From: Mariprofundus sp.
Lineage (GTDB): Bacteria > Pseudomonadota > Zetaproteobacteria > Mariprofundales > Mariprofundaceae
Reading direction: 5' to 3'
NCBI GenBank assembly: GCA_030951045.1
Contig: JAUZQJ010000036.1
Location: 1 to 55,113, forward strand
DNA: 55,113 bases
The position numbers and the translations under genes were made by a program. Under the pieces are notes generated by a model that did no database searches, was not told the origin of the DNA, and saw only the letters and a list, made by a program, of their open reading frames with translations. Shown one piece after another: positions 16,604 to 25,398 of this stretch. Numbering within the stretch: the stretch's first letter is position 1; each line of letters opens with the position of its first letter.

Positions 16604-17328
16604 TTCTCTGGTTCAGCCTAGCGGCCTGTTTGCTTGTCTCGTTCTACTTGCCTGTGCTTGGCCAGCAGATTCTTCAACGCAGGATTATCTTTGTCGATCT
16701 GGCACTGGCTCAAGTGGCTGCGGTTGGTTATGCCGTAGGCATAGCGGTCGATGGTAATGGCATGCTTTACGCAGCGGTGATTACAGCCGGGGTAGTTGTG
16801 ATACTGGCCCTGTTCCCGGATAAGAGTGATTTGCCCAAAGAGGCTGTAATGGGAGCGCTTTATGCACTGGCTGTCTCCGTTGGCATGATGGTTTTAGCAA
16901 TGCTTCCGCATGCCGAAGGGCAGATGATGGAGTTGATGTTTGGCAGTGTGCTTGGCGTGAATGAAACCGAGTTGATGATTATGGCAGTGGCGGGAGCTGT
17001 GGCGCTGCTATTATCTAAACAGCGATTCGGAGATCATCTGCTTGGACGTATGATCTTTTATGGATCGTTGGCGATTGCCGTAGTGCCTGCGATCTATGCG
17101 GTGGGTGTGATTCTGGTCTTTGCGATGCTGGTGATGCCGGGGCTTTCTGTATGGCGTGATGGTAATAATGGTTCGGCACTGCAAGCAGTGGCTGTTGCTG
17201 CAGTGGCGAGTGTGTGTGGGATCATCTTCTCTGACTACTTTGATTATCCACCTTCATCGGCCGTTGTTGTGTTTCTGGCCGCGATTTCACTGATTTGGCG
17301 TGGTATTTCGAAGATGAAAAATAGATAG
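16600..17328 (+). CDS. znuB: ZnuB-like metal ABC transporter permease (ABC-3 family)
   Basis: The 242-residue protein is hydrophobic throughout with seven to eight membrane spans and fits the ABC-3 (ZnuB/MntB/TroC) family: QQILQRRIIFVDLALAQVAAVGYA near the start, and the conserved VIYAVGVILVFAMLVMPG... region (here YAVGVILVFAMLVMPGLS) in the last third. It begins with TTG overlapping the stop of the binding-protein gene (TTGA), which implies translational coupling. No ATPase gene follows: the next gene is truC and the gap of about 250 bases holds nothing recognisable. The transporter must therefore use an ATPase encoded elsewhere, or be incomplete. Confidence 0.85.
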   Translation: MILWFSLAACLLVSFYLPVLGQQILQRRIIFVDLALAQVAAVGYAVGIAVDGNGMLYAAVITAGVVVILALFPDKSDLPKEAVMGALYALAVSVGMMVLAMLPHAEGQMMELMFGSVLGVNETELMIMAVAGAVALLLSKQRFGDHLLGRMIFYGSLAIAVVPAIYAVGVILVFAMLVMPGLSVWRDGNNGSALQAVAVAAVASVCGIIFSDYFDYPPSSAVVVFLAAISLIWRGISKMKNR

Positions 17329-17576
17329 TGAATAAAGCTGAACGGGTAGAGGAGAGGCTCCGGTCATCGTTAGGAATAGACCATCTGTTATCGCCTCTTT
17401 CGTCTGGCGATACTTCACTAGCAGATCCATAGATGCCAATCACTGACTGTCCGAGTTTGTCCCGGCCTGTCGCTATATTGCTGCAGGGTATCGGGATGCA
17501 ATCGGTAGCGATTCTTTAATTAATAAATGGGGCTAACAGCGCTTTCCTTTTCATATCTCCCATGCATGCTTCGCGT

Positions 17577-18305
17577 ATGCTGGATATTCTTTATCAGGAC
17601 GAATGGCTGATCGCAATCAATAAACCGGCAGGCTTGCTGGTCCATCGTTCCATGATTGATCGTCATGAAACCCGCTTTGCCATGCAGATGCTGCGTGATC
17701 AGATCGGTCAGCATGTGTTTCCTGTGCATCGGCTCGACAAGCCGACTTCCGGTGTGCTGCTGTTCGCTCTGAATCCCGACACTGCACGCAAGATGGGGGA
17801 TCTGTTCAGTGCCGGAGTGGTCGGAAAAGAATATCTGGCTGTGGTGCGCGGATATACGGAAGAGCAGGGAGCAATCGATTATCCATTGAAAGAAGAACTG
17901 GATAAAAAGAGCGATCAAAAAGCAGCCCCTGATAAAGCAGCACAGGAGGCGGTTACGGCGTACCGGCGTCTTGCGACTGTGGAGCTGTCGTATCCAGTTG
18001 GTCGCTATCAAACGGCAAGGTATTCATTGCTATCTCTGACGCCGAAAACCGGTCGTAAGCATCAATTGCGGAGACATCTCAAACATGTGTTTCATCCGAT
18101 AGTGGGCGACACCACACATGGCGATGGCAAACAGAATCAATTTTTTCGTGATCAATTCAATACGCATCGTCTGTTGCTGCATGCGAATCGACTCAGTTTT
18201 TTGCATCCTGAAACAGCTTGTAAGATGGATATTCATGCACCGCTTCAAGGTGATCTTGCCGACGTCATGACTGCTATCGGTCTCAGTGGTGCAGTTCCGA
18301 GGTAG
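17577..18305 (+). CDS. truC: tRNA pseudouridine(65) synthase TruC
   Basis: The protein (242 residues) matches TruC from its first residues (MLDILYQDEWLIAINKPAG, LLVHRSMIDRHE) through the catalytic motif HRLDKPTSGVLL, where Asp is the nucleophile, to the C-terminal KTGRKHQLRRHLKH motif that is typical of RluA-family enzymes. TruC makes pseudouridine at position 65 in the T arm of some tRNAs. The start at 17577 is chosen because the homologous enzymes begin with this ML(D/E)ILYQDE; the longer frame to 17562 lacks support. It is convergent with rluE, which modifies rRNA. Confidence 0.92.
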   Translation: MLDILYQDEWLIAINKPAGLLVHRSMIDRHETRFAMQMLRDQIGQHVFPVHRLDKPTSGVLLFALNPDTARKMGDLFSAGVVGKEYLAVVRGYTEEQGAIDYPLKEELDKKSDQKAAPDKAAQEAVTAYRRLATVELSYPVGRYQTARYSLLSLTPKTGRKHQLRRHLKHVFHPIVGDTTHGDGKQNQFFRDQFNTHRLLLHANRLSFLHPETACKMDIHAPLQGDLADVMTAIGLSGAVPR

Positions 18306-18343
18306 AAGGTGTCGCTGATATGATGGTATGGCAGGCAGTCTGT

Positions 18344-19003
18344 TTATTTACGGTGTTTTTTTTTAGCGGGGGCTGATTTGAAGCGCGGTGTTTTTTTTCT
18401 ATCCTGTCTGTGGTTTTTTCTGTCAGCATTGGTGGAGGGTTTGGGAAACAGTGACCAGAGTAGTGCTTCATCCACGTCGTCATATTCACCCGTTGACAGA
18501 TTATCCAGATTGATCGGGCCAATGGCGTAACGAATCAGGCGCAGGGTGGGGTAGCCGACTGCTGCGGTCATGCGGCGCACCTGTCGGTTGCGTCCTTCAG
18601 ATATTTGTAAGCTAATCCATGTAGTGGGGATCTCTGCGCGTACACGAATGGGAGGATTGCGTGGCCATAAGTTGGCCGGTTCATCCATTCGGACGGCCTG
18701 GGCTGGCAGCGTTATACCATCTTTGAGTTTTACTCCATCACGCAATGCTTGTATCGCATCATCGCTGATCTGGCCATCCACCTGCACCCAGTAGGTTTTT
18801 TTAAGTTTATGATCGGGATGCGAGATGCGATTCTGTAACGGGCCATCATTGGTCAGCAGTAACAAGCCTTCACTATCGCGATCCAGACGACCAGCCGCAT
18901 AAATGCCGGGCAGGCGGATGTAATCAGCCAGTGTTTGCCGTTCATTCGCATCGGTGAACTGGCATAGCACCTGAAAGGGTTTGTTGAATCGAAGCGTAGT
19001 CAT
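18344..19003 (-). CDS. rluE: 23S rRNA pseudouridine(2457) synthase RluE
   Basis: This 219-residue RsuA-family enzyme matches RluE closely: [13 protein letters not shown] at the start, [20 protein letters not shown] with the catalytic Asp of RLDRDSEG, the LWPRNPPIR signature, and [20 protein letters not shown]. It lacks the S4 domain, as RluE does. RluE forms a pseudouridine in domain V of 23S rRNA. The C-terminus is extended by about 30 Lys/Arg-rich residues ([18 protein letters not shown]), which may help RNA binding. It diverges from the M18 aminopeptidase gene. Confidence 0.93.
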   Translation of the reverse strand: MTTLRFNKPFQVLCQFTDANERQTLADYIRLPGIYAAGRLDRDSEGLLLLTNDGPLQNRISHPDHKLKKTYWVQVDGQISDDAIQALRDGVKLKDGITLPAQAVRMDEPANLWPRNPPIRVRAEIPTTWISLQISEGRNRQVRRMTAAVGYPTLRLIRYAIGPINLDNLSTGEYDDVDEALLWSLFPKPSTNADRKNHRQDRKKTPRFKSAPAKKKHRK

Positions 19004-19121
19004 GGCTGTGCTCGACTCTGAATCACTGTTCGCGATAGCGCCAGCGAGGTGATGTGTGTTGCACTAAGTTGTGGAATCCAGATCATAGCGCAAAATTGAT
19101 ATCATGGCGGTAGAGGCTCTT

Positions 19122-20444
19122 ATGCAGAATAACGACTTTGTGAATGGTTTGCTCGATTTTGTAAAAAGGTCTCCGACACCTTTTCATGCAGTGCAAAACA
19201 TGGTTGCAAAGCTGGAAGCTGCAGGCTTTCAGCGTTTGGCGGAAAAGGAGCAGTGGCAGCTGAATGATCAGCCCGCTGGTGGTAAGTATTTTGTTACGCG
19301 CAACGATTCATCGATTGTCGCCTTTCGTCTAAACCAGCCTCTGACAGACGGCATGTTTATGGTGGGAGCGCACACCGATAGTCCATGTTTGAAAGTTAAA
19401 CCGAATCCTGAAGTGATTAATCAGAATTATTTGCAGCTGGGTGTTGAAGTGTATGGCGGTGCCTTACTCAACCCCTGGTTTGATCGTGACCTTTCCCTCG
19501 CCGGGCGTGTCAGTTATGTCGATGCTAATGATCAGATCGCGCATCAACTGATTGATTGGCAGAAAGCGATTGCCATTGTTCCGAGTTTAGCGATACATCT
19601 GGATCGGGAAGCCAATGAAAACCGTACCATCAACAAACAAGAGCATCTGGCGCCGGTATTGATGAGGCTGCCTGAGCAAGAGGTGGATAACAGTAAAGAT
19701 GCCGGCCCGCGTTTGAAAATGCTGTTGTTGGATATGATCAATGCGCAAATGGAAGCTGCCGGCAATCATAAAGCAGCAGCCGTGCAGGTGCTCGATTATG
19801 AGTTGAGTTTTTATGATGTGCAGGCACCGGCTGTGGTGGGTTTGCAAGATGATTTTATCGCCAGTGCCAGACTTGATAATCTACTTAGCTGCTATACCGG
19901 TTTGATGGCGCTTATGGGCGATGAGACTGGACAGAATGCCTTGCTGGTCTGTAACGATCATGAAGAGATTGGCAGTGTCTCGGCCGCCGGAGCACAGGGG
20001 AACTTTCTAAAATCGGTGCTGAAACGCCTGACCGGCAATGAAGAGAGTATGTCGCGTATGATCGCATCCAGCATGATGATCTCTGTTGACAATGCTCATG
20101 CTGTGCATCCCAACTACCCTGATAAACATGAGCCCAATCATGGCCCGCTCATCAATGCCGGGCCGGTCATCAAAATGAATGCCAATCAGCGTTATGCCAG
20201 CAATAGTGAAACCAGTGCTCTGTTTAAGCATTGGTGTGATCAAGTGAATGTGCCGGTGCAGTCCTTCGTGGTGCGCTCCGATTTGGGGTGCGGCAGTACG
20301 ATTGGCCCGGTTACTGCGAGCGGACTGGGTGTGCGCACCGTTGATATTGGTGTGCCGACATTTGCCATGCACTCGATTCGTGAACTGGCTGGATACAAGG
20401 ATGCCTTTTATCTCTATAAGGTGTTACGTCACTATTACACCTGA
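19122..20444 (+). CDS. apeB: M18 family aminopeptidase
   Basis: The 440-residue enzyme belongs to the M18 (aspartyl aminopeptidase-like) family: [16 protein letters not shown] at the start, [14 protein letters not shown] (first zinc-binding His and Asp), the central [15 protein letters not shown] (bridging Asp), CNDHEEIGS (catalytic Glu-Glu pair) and the end [18 protein letters not shown] with the last His ligand. It removes N-terminal, mostly acidic, residues from peptides and acts in the cytosol as a large oligomer. The start at 19122 is chosen because GAGG precedes that ATG at good distance; the longer frame begins at 19104. The gene is single. Confidence 0.92.
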   Translation: MQNNDFVNGLLDFVKRSPTPFHAVQNMVAKLEAAGFQRLAEKEQWQLNDQPAGGKYFVTRNDSSIVAFRLNQPLTDGMFMVGAHTDSPCLKVKPNPEVINQNYLQLGVEVYGGALLNPWFDRDLSLAGRVSYVDANDQIAHQLIDWQKAIAIVPSLAIHLDREANENRTINKQEHLAPVLMRLPEQEVDNSKDAGPRLKMLLLDMINAQMEAAGNHKAAAVQVLDYELSFYDVQAPAVVGLQDDFIASARLDNLLSCYTGLMALMGDETGQNALLVCNDHEEIGSVSAAGAQGNFLKSVLKRLTGNEESMSRMIASSMMISVDNAHAVHPNYPDKHEPNHGPLINAGPVIKMNANQRYASNSETSALFKHWCDQVNVPVQSFVVRSDLGCGSTIGPVTASGLGVRTVDIGVPTFAMHSIRELAGYKDAFYLYKVLRHYYT

Positions 20445-20534
20445 TTGATCAGGAGGTTGATGGGGGATGGAAATGTCAGTGTTTGCGTGTTCAGTGTGCG
20501 CAGGTGCAACAAGGCGCGTAAATGTTGATGCCGT

Positions 20535-20798
20535 TTATAACACCATCTTCACATCAGGGTGCGCATGTAATGTCTGATAAATAGCGTTGATTTGTGCCTT
20601 GCTGGTAGCGGTAATGGTGACGGTTACAGCCAGGTACTTGCCTGTGCGGCTGGGTTTTGATGTTACCGCACCTTCACCAAGGTTAGGAGTATGTTTACGC
20701 ACAATCATCACTACATCATTTTCAAAATGTTTATGATTGGTTCCCATTGCCTTAACTGGAAACTGACAAGGGAACTCCAAAAGTGTCTCTTCGCTCAC
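20535..20798 (-). CDS. ybeD: YbeD/DUF493 family protein
   Basis: The 87-residue protein fits the DUF493 (YbeD) family: LLEFPCQFPVKAMG, the central segment with VVMIVRKHTP, and AVTVTITATSKAQINAIYQTLHAHPDVKMVL, a ferredoxin-like beta-alpha-beta fold related to ACT-like regulatory domains. In E. coli ybeD lies between dacA and lipB and is thought to help lipoate metabolism, but here it stands alone, so no pathway can be taken from context. TTATTG... on the complementary strand provides a reasonable ribosome-binding site region (AGGAGTTATTG) before the ATG. Confidence 0.88.
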   Translation of the reverse strand: MSEETLLEFPCQFPVKAMGTNHKHFENDVVMIVRKHTPNLGEGAVTSKPSRTGKYLAVTVTITATSKAQINAIYQTLHAHPDVKMVL

Positions 20799-20855
20799 AA
20801 TAACTCCTAATGTTCCTGAGATAAGCTTTAAAAGCCCTAAATATCGTCAATTGTG

Positions 20856-20880
20856 CTGATCATGCAATATCAATGATCAG
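20856..20880. promoter_or_regulatory. Inverted repeat between divergent genes, possible operator
   Basis: CTGATCAT and ATGATCAG form a perfect 8-bp inverted repeat with nine bases between, in the 135-base gap between ybeD (minus) and the cupredoxin-like gene (plus). Its place and size suit a dimeric regulator; no known box is matched. Confidence 0.3.
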
Positions 20881-20933
20881 AGAACAACGACAGTTAATTT
20901 GTAATACGATGCCGAGAATGGCGACTACGGGCC

Positions 20934-21386
20934 ATGAAACGTATTCAAAACTATGCATTGGTTCTGTTATCGCTGCTCTTGTTCAATGTGAATGATGCAT
21001 TGGCAAGCGAGGTGATTTATCTGACTCAGACGAACTGCCAGTTTATTGAGGCAGAAAATGGTTTGGATCATCATTTCCAAAGCCGCTCTTCCGATGATTG
21101 TGTGCGCTTAAACGAAAAGAGTGCGGATCAACGTTTGGCTAAAGCAAAGGTGTTGCGACTGAAGGCGGGCGATTATCTTTTTCGTGTGCAAAACCGCGAT
21201 GTCTCTTATGCCTTGGGTTTCTGGTTGCGTGGTGCTGGCTTGTCGCGATTGAGTTTGCCCGGCGTTTCCGGGGGTGGTATTACAACGGGGCAAAGCAGAG
21301 ATTATGCCGTAGCACTTGTGCCGGGAACATATATCTACTCTTGCCCTTTGAACCCCACCCCAGATTATATCTTACACGTAAAATAG
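20934..21386 (+). CDS. Secreted cupredoxin-like protein
   Basis: The 150-residue protein has a signal peptide (cleavage near ALA-SEV, residue 24-25) and then a small beta-rich domain. The second half (LKAGDYLFRVQNRDVSYALGF ... DYAVALVPGTYIYSCPLNPTPDYILHVK, abbreviated here) has the strand order and the YSCPLNP turn of cupredoxins, but the usual copper-binding His residues around that Cys are absent, so a type 1 copper site is doubtful. The mature protein has three Cys in total (TNCQF, DDCVRL, YSCPL), so a disulfide is possible. It is the first gene of a run with the TVP38 protein and the disulfide oxidoreductase. No strong ribosome-binding site precedes the ATG. Confidence 0.5.
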   Translation: MKRIQNYALVLLSLLLFNVNDALASEVIYLTQTNCQFIEAENGLDHHFQSRSSDDCVRLNEKSADQRLAKAKVLRLKAGDYLFRVQNRDVSYALGFWLRGAGLSRLSLPGVSGGGITTGQSRDYAVALVPGTYIYSCPLNPTPDYILHVK

Positions 21387-21394
21387 GAGAACAG

Positions 21395-22090
21395 ATGTTT
21401 AAACGAATAATGCCATTAATGTTGTTGGCGGGTATGTTAGTGCTATTTTTTTGGTTCGATCTTGCACAATATATCAGCTTTGATGCATTGGCAGAACATA
21501 GAGTAAGTTTGTTGAACTGGGTGGATCTGCATGCCATGCTGGCTCCGCTGGCATATATATTATTGTATGTTGTTGTGGTTGCATTTTCATTGCCTGGCGG
21601 CTTGGTGATGACGGTAAGTGGCGGTTTCCTATTCGGTGCAATCGCAGGTGGTATGTATGCTGTGATTGGAGCGAGTCTGGGAGCCACTGCCCTGTTTCTG
21701 ATTGCGAAAACATCATTAGGTGATTACCTGCTATCGAAAGCGGGTGATATGGTGCATAAAATGCAAAAGGGTTTTGCTGAAGATGCCTTGAGTTATATGT
21801 TTGTGTTGCGTTTGGTGCCGCTGTTTCCGTTCTTTATTGTTAATCTCGTGCCTGCTTTCTTGGGCGTGTCTTTGCGCACATATGTAGTTGCTACATTTTT
21901 TGGCATCATGCCTGCTACATTCGTTTATGCTCTGGCCGGTTCTGGTTTTGGTAGTGTGTTGGATCAGGGGCAGGGTGTAACACTTACAGGTGTTCTCACA
22001 CCTGAAATGTTGGCTGCGTTGTTGGGACTGGCTTTATTGGCAATGATCCCGGTTATTTATAAACGAATGAGTAACAAAGCTAAGGTTTAA
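21395..22090 (+). CDS. TVP38/TMEM64 (DedA-related) membrane protein
   Basis: The start at 21395 follows AGGAGAACAG and gives a 231-residue polytopic protein with about five membrane spans. It has the TVP38/TMEM64 (SNARE-associated/VTT) hallmark: FSLPGGLVMTVSGGFLFG followed by GASLGATALFLIAK, and later LRLVPLFPFFIVNLVPAFLG, the re-entrant, Arg/Pro-containing segment shared with DedA proteins. Related proteins act as lipid scramblases or in membrane homeostasis. It lies between a cupredoxin-like gene and a pyridine nucleotide-disulfide oxidoreductase; the TVP38-oxidoreductase pair is frequent in bacteria and often annotated near mercuric reductase-like genes. The joint function is unknown. Confidence 0.85.
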   Translation: MFKRIMPLMLLAGMLVLFFWFDLAQYISFDALAEHRVSLLNWVDLHAMLAPLAYILLYVVVVAFSLPGGLVMTVSGGFLFGAIAGGMYAVIGASLGATALFLIAKTSLGDYLLSKAGDMVHKMQKGFAEDALSYMFVLRLVPLFPFFIVNLVPAFLGVSLRTYVVATFFGIMPATFVYALAGSGFGSVLDQGQGVTLTGVLTPEMLAALLGLALLAMIPVIYKRMSNKAKV

Positions 22091-22125
22091 AGCAGTCCTG
22101 TGAGTAAGGGCGAAAGGAGAAACAC

Positions 22126-23562
22126 GTGAGTCAGGTTATGGATAAGATACTAAATGTTGATATTTGCGTGATTGGCGCAGGTTCCGGAGGCTTGAGTGTG
22201 GCTGCCGGAGCATCTCAAATGGGTGCGAAGGTGGCACTGGTAGAAAAGGCTGATATGGGTGGCGACTGCCTGAATACCGGCTGTGTGCCGTCAAAGGCGC
22301 TGTTGGCAGCAGGCCATGCGGCCCAGTCGATGCGTGATGCCGATGCGTTTGGTATTCAATCTCAGATACCTGAGGTGGATTGGCAACAGGTGCATGATCA
22401 TGTGCATAGTGTGATTGGTGCGATTGCTCCGAATGATTCGCAACAGCGCTTTGAAGAGCTGGGCGTGACGGTTATTCGTGCGGCTGGAAGCTTTGAAGAT
22501 GAGCGCACGCTTAGGGCTGGTGATAGACTGATTCGGGCTAAATATTTTGTACTGACGACGGGTTCATCTGCCTTTGTGCCTCCGATTGATGGTTTGCAGG
22601 GCATTGATTATTTCACCAATGAAAATATTTTTGATAATAGTGAAGCAATAGAACATTTGATTGTGATTGGCGGTGGCCCGATTGGTATGGAGTTGGCGCA
22701 AGCACATTTGCGCTTGGGTGCGAAAGTTACGGTGATGGAAATGGCCCGCCTGTTGATGAAAGATGATCCCGAATTAACCAGGATTGTGATTGATCGTTTA
22801 GCATCAGAGGGTATGGACTTTTATGAGGGTGGGCGTGATCTGCGTTTAGAGAAAAATGCAGATGGGAAAATTGCAGTGCGATGCAAAACTGATGCGGGAG
22901 AGCAATGCGTGGTGGGTTCTCATTTATTGATTGCAACCGGGCGACGTGCCAATGTGAATGGATTAAATCTGGAGGCTGCAGGCGTTGTCTATAGTCCTAG
23001 GGGTGTAGACGTTGATGCGCGTTTGCGCAGTAGCAATAAACGCATCTTTGCGATCGGCGATGTGGCAGGTCCTTATCAGTTTACCCATATGGCTGCTTAT
23101 CAAGCGGGTATTATTATTCGTAATATGTTGTTTAAGTTGCCTGCTAAGGTGGATTACTCTGCCGTACCGTGGGTGACCTATACAGATCCTGAATTGGCGC
23201 ATGTAGGGATGAGCGAGGTAGATGCCAATAAGGCGGGTAAAGAGATTCGCGTGTTGCGTTGGCAGTTTAAGGAAAATGACAGGGCACAGGCCGAGCGGCG
23301 TACTGAAGGTCTGGTGAAAGTGATTACTACCCCCAAAGGGCTGATTCTGGGTGCAAGTATTGTGGGATTACATGCAGGAGAATTGATTCAGCCATGGATT
23401 CTTGCGGTGACGCAAAAACAGAAGATTGGTGCGATGGCTTCCATGATTGCACCTTATCCGACACTCGCGGAAGTGAATAAACGTATTGCGGGCAGTTTCT
23501 ATACGGAGAAACTGTTTTCTAATACAACACGATGGATCGTGCGTTTTCTGATGCGTTTTTAA
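22126..23562 (+). CDS. Pyridine nucleotide-disulfide oxidoreductase, MerA/Lpd-like
   Basis: The 478-residue flavoprotein begins with GTG after AAAGGAG. It shows the FAD-binding motif VIGAGSGGLSVAAGASQMG, the redox pair GGDCLNTGCVPSKAL (two Cys four residues apart), the NAD(P)H-binding motif IGGGPIGMELAQAHLRLG, the second FAD motif RIFAIGDVAG and a C-terminal dimerisation domain (TYTDPELAHVGM, then APYPTLAEV). The terminal His-Glu pair of lipoamide dehydrogenase is replaced by APYPT, as in mercuric reductase-like branches, but the MerA C-terminal Cys-Cys pair is absent. It is thus neither a true MerA nor a standard Lpd. It is probably co-transcribed with the TVP38 gene upstream. Confidence 0.85.
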   Translation: MSQVMDKILNVDICVIGAGSGGLSVAAGASQMGAKVALVEKADMGGDCLNTGCVPSKALLAAGHAAQSMRDADAFGIQSQIPEVDWQQVHDHVHSVIGAIAPNDSQQRFEELGVTVIRAAGSFEDERTLRAGDRLIRAKYFVLTTGSSAFVPPIDGLQGIDYFTNENIFDNSEAIEHLIVIGGGPIGMELAQAHLRLGAKVTVMEMARLLMKDDPELTRIVIDRLASEGMDFYEGGRDLRLEKNADGKIAVRCKTDAGEQCVVGSHLLIATGRRANVNGLNLEAAGVVYSPRGVDVDARLRSSNKRIFAIGDVAGPYQFTHMAAYQAGIIIRNMLFKLPAKVDYSAVPWVTYTDPELAHVGMSEVDANKAGKEIRVLRWQFKENDRAQAERRTEGLVKVITTPKGLILGASIVGLHAGELIQPWILAVTQKQKIGAMASMIAPYPTLAEVNKRIAGSFYTEKLFSNTTRWIVRFLMRF

Positions 23563-23597
23563 TGTGGTCATTTCCGGCACAGTTGAGGTGAAAATAA

Positions 23598-23637
23598 TTG
23601 ACCGTTTTATTCAATCGGGTATATTGCCCGACTGAAT
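23598..23637 (+). promoter_or_regulatory. Sigma-70-type promoter overlapped by an inverted repeat
   Basis: TTGACC (23598-23603), 16 bases, TATATT (23620-23625) form a strong promoter. An inverted repeat (23609-23619 with 23627-23637, 10 of 11 paired) spans the -10 box, as an operator would, and could alternatively fold as a hairpin just before the ribosome-binding site of the next gene. Confidence 0.6.
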
Positions 23638-23650
23638 AGGAGTTTTTATT

Positions 23651-23983
23651 ATGAAGAATTTATTATTGATGGGTGTGTTTGGTATGTTGATGGCGGTTGC
23701 GTTTGCCGGTCAGTCCGTATCTGGTGTATCTCTTGTTACAGCTGCGTATGCAGGTGGTGGACATGGTCATGATGATGATGATGATGGATATGGCGGCTCC
23801 TGTCCTGATGGTGTAGCAACCTGTATTCGGGCAGATGGTTCCAGTTATACTGACCTGAATAATCTCCCTGCAACTGCTGCCGGTAATGACGATGGTAACG
23901 ATGATGGTACTACCAGTGCTGCTACTCCTAGCACTACTGATACTCATACATTCGCGAATCCGAGAAATCAGCGTTCATTCTAA
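23651..23983 (+). CDS. Small secreted His/Asp-rich protein
   Basis: The 110-residue protein has a long signal peptide (cleavage near AYA-GGG, residue 34-35) followed by GGGHGHDDDDDGYGGSC, a His/Asp cluster able to bind divalent metal, a pair of Cys (GSCPDG...TCIRADG) and then a low-complexity Asp/Asn/Thr/Ser tail (about 75-100). It is probably exported and partly disordered. It has its own promoter, ribosome-binding site (AGGAG) and terminator, so it is a single-gene unit expressed on its own terms. I recognise no family. A metal- or mineral-surface role is only an idea suggested by the acidic tail. Confidence 0.65.
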   Translation: MKNLLLMGVFGMLMAVAFAGQSVSGVSLVTAAYAGGGHGHDDDDDGYGGSCPDGVATCIRADGSSYTDLNNLPATAAGNDDGNDDGTTSAATPSTTDTHTFANPRNQRSF

Positions 23984-24002
23984 TAGTAAATTGTTTCTTT
24001 AA

Positions 24003-24030
24003 AGGCGTCCCTGATGGGGCGTCTTTTTTT
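24003..24030 (+). terminator. Rho-independent terminator
   Basis: A 9-bp stem with two G-T pairs (AGGCGTCCC / GGGGCGTCT) and a TGAT loop is followed by seven T. It lies about 20 bases after the small His/Asp-rich protein gene. Confidence 0.8.
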
Positions 24031-24153
24031 ATGGTGGATGAAAAGTTGTGTTGAAGCGGATTTGCAGAAAAACCTTCTTATGGTCTTGATATTTACGGTG
24101 TTTGTGGCTTTCAATCCTTGCAATGATGACGTGCGCTGTGAGTATTGGAGATG

Positions 24154-25398
24154 ATGAATTTACGATTTTCGATATTTACCTATTGCTATGGTCTGTTGTT
24201 ATTGATGTGTCCGCTTTTTGCGTATGCAGCGAACAACACGGTTGTCCGTGATGTGCGCCTGTGGACCGCACCTGATCATACGCGCCTTGTGTTCGATATG
24301 AGTGGAACAATGAATTACACGCTGTTTCGCTTGCATGAACCTGAACGTATTGTCATTGATATGGATCAGGTCACCCTGAAGTCCGATTTAAAAAAACTAA
24401 GCTTGCCTGATCCTGTGATTAAGGACATTCGTTCTGGCTCTTCTGCTCCGGGTAGTGTGCGCATAGTGATTGATGTGAAGGAAAAGGTTCAGCCGCGCTC
24501 TTTTTTGCTAAAACCTATGAAAGATAAGCCGAATCGATTGGTGGTGGATTTGATGCGGCCTGAGAAAACAAAGAAAGTGGCCAAGAGTGCGATGTCAGCT
24601 GATGGTAAGAAGCAACTTGTGATTGCTGTTGATGCAGGGCATGGCGGAGAAGATCCCGGAGCAAGCGGGCCGAATAAAGTCAGGGAGAAGGATATTACCT
24701 TGGCTGTAGCCAAAAAACTGGCTAAAAAAATTAATGCTTACCCGGGCATGAAGGCTATTTTAATTCGTGAAGGGGATTATTTTGTAGCGTTACAGAAAAG
24801 GGTCGCTTTGGCGCGTAAGATGCGGGCCGATTTGATGATCAGTATTCATGCCGATGCCATTAATATTCGAAGTGTGAAGGGGGCCAGCGTGTATACTTTA
24901 TCCGAAAAGGGCGCGACTCCGGATAGAGCTGCCAGAGCTCTGGCAGCAAAGGAAAACGCTGCCGATGATGTTGGTGGTGTGGCATTTGAGCAGATAAATG
25001 ATCCACTGGTGAACCTTATCCTGGGCGATATGCTTCGACGCGCTAGTTTGAACAGTTCCCAGTTATTGGCTGAAGAGGTGTTAATGCGGTTGAAAAAAGT
25101 TGGTCCGGTCAAATATGCAGAACCCAAGCATGCCCGGTTTTATGTGTTGAAGGCAATGGAAATACCTAGTGTATTGGTGGAGCTGGACTTCATATCGAAT
25201 CCGGTGCGTGAAAAGAAACTGAAGAGCGCTCGCCATCAAGATGATCTGGCATCTGCCTTGTTTGATGCCAGTGTGGGCTTCTTCCGCAAAATGGGGCGTT
25301 TAAAGCAATCGAATGCCCGCAATGTTCAACCGCCATATCGACCATTGGCAAGCGCGCTTGATTACGCCAGCGCATACAATAATAATGACATCTACTGA
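24154..25398 (+). CDS. amiC: N-acetylmuramoyl-L-alanine amidase, AMIN + Amidase_3 (AmiC-type)
   Basis: The roughly 414-residue protein has a signal peptide (cleavage near AYA-ANN), an AMIN domain (about 25-130, VVRDVRLWTAPDHTRLVFDMSG) for peptidoglycan or septal targeting, and a zinc amidase domain (about 145-385). Zinc and catalytic residues are visible: VDAGHGGEDPGA (His), VREKDITL (Glu), MISIHADA (His) and VLVELDFISNP (catalytic Glu). An inserted helix between the third and fourth sites (DDVGGVAFEQ ... RRASLNSSQ) is the regulatory alpha-helix region of divisome-controlled amidases. It cuts the peptide from the glycan strand during cell separation. The next gene, msbA, begins inside its last codons. 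The exact start (24151 or 24154) is unsure. Confidence 0.9.
   Translation: MNLRFSIFTYCYGLLLLMCPLFAYAANNTVVRDVRLWTAPDHTRLVFDMSGTMNYTLFRLHEPERIVIDMDQVTLKSDLKKLSLPDPVIKDIRSGSSAPGSVRIVIDVKEKVQPRSFLLKPMKDKPNRLVVDLMRPEKTKKVAKSAMSADGKKQLVIAVDAGHGGEDPGASGPNKVREKDITLAVAKKLAKKINAYPGMKAILIREGDYFVALQKRVALARKMRADLMISIHADAINIRSVKGASVYTLSEKGATPDRAARALAAKENAADDVGGVAFEQINDPLVNLILGDMLRRASLNSSQLLAEEVLMRLKKVGPVKYAEPKHARFYVLKAMEIPSVLVELDFISNPVREKKLKSARHQDDLASALFDASVGFFRKMGRLKQSNARNVQPPYRPLASALDYASAYNNNDIY

Noticed and set aside
17329-17561. Missing zinc transporter ATPase hidden in the gap after znuB
   Set aside because: No frame with Walker motifs is present on either strand.
22126-23562. Mercuric reductase and a mer operon
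   Set aside because: The C-terminal Cys pair and the N-terminal heavy-metal domain are lacking and no merR, merT or merP lies nearby.
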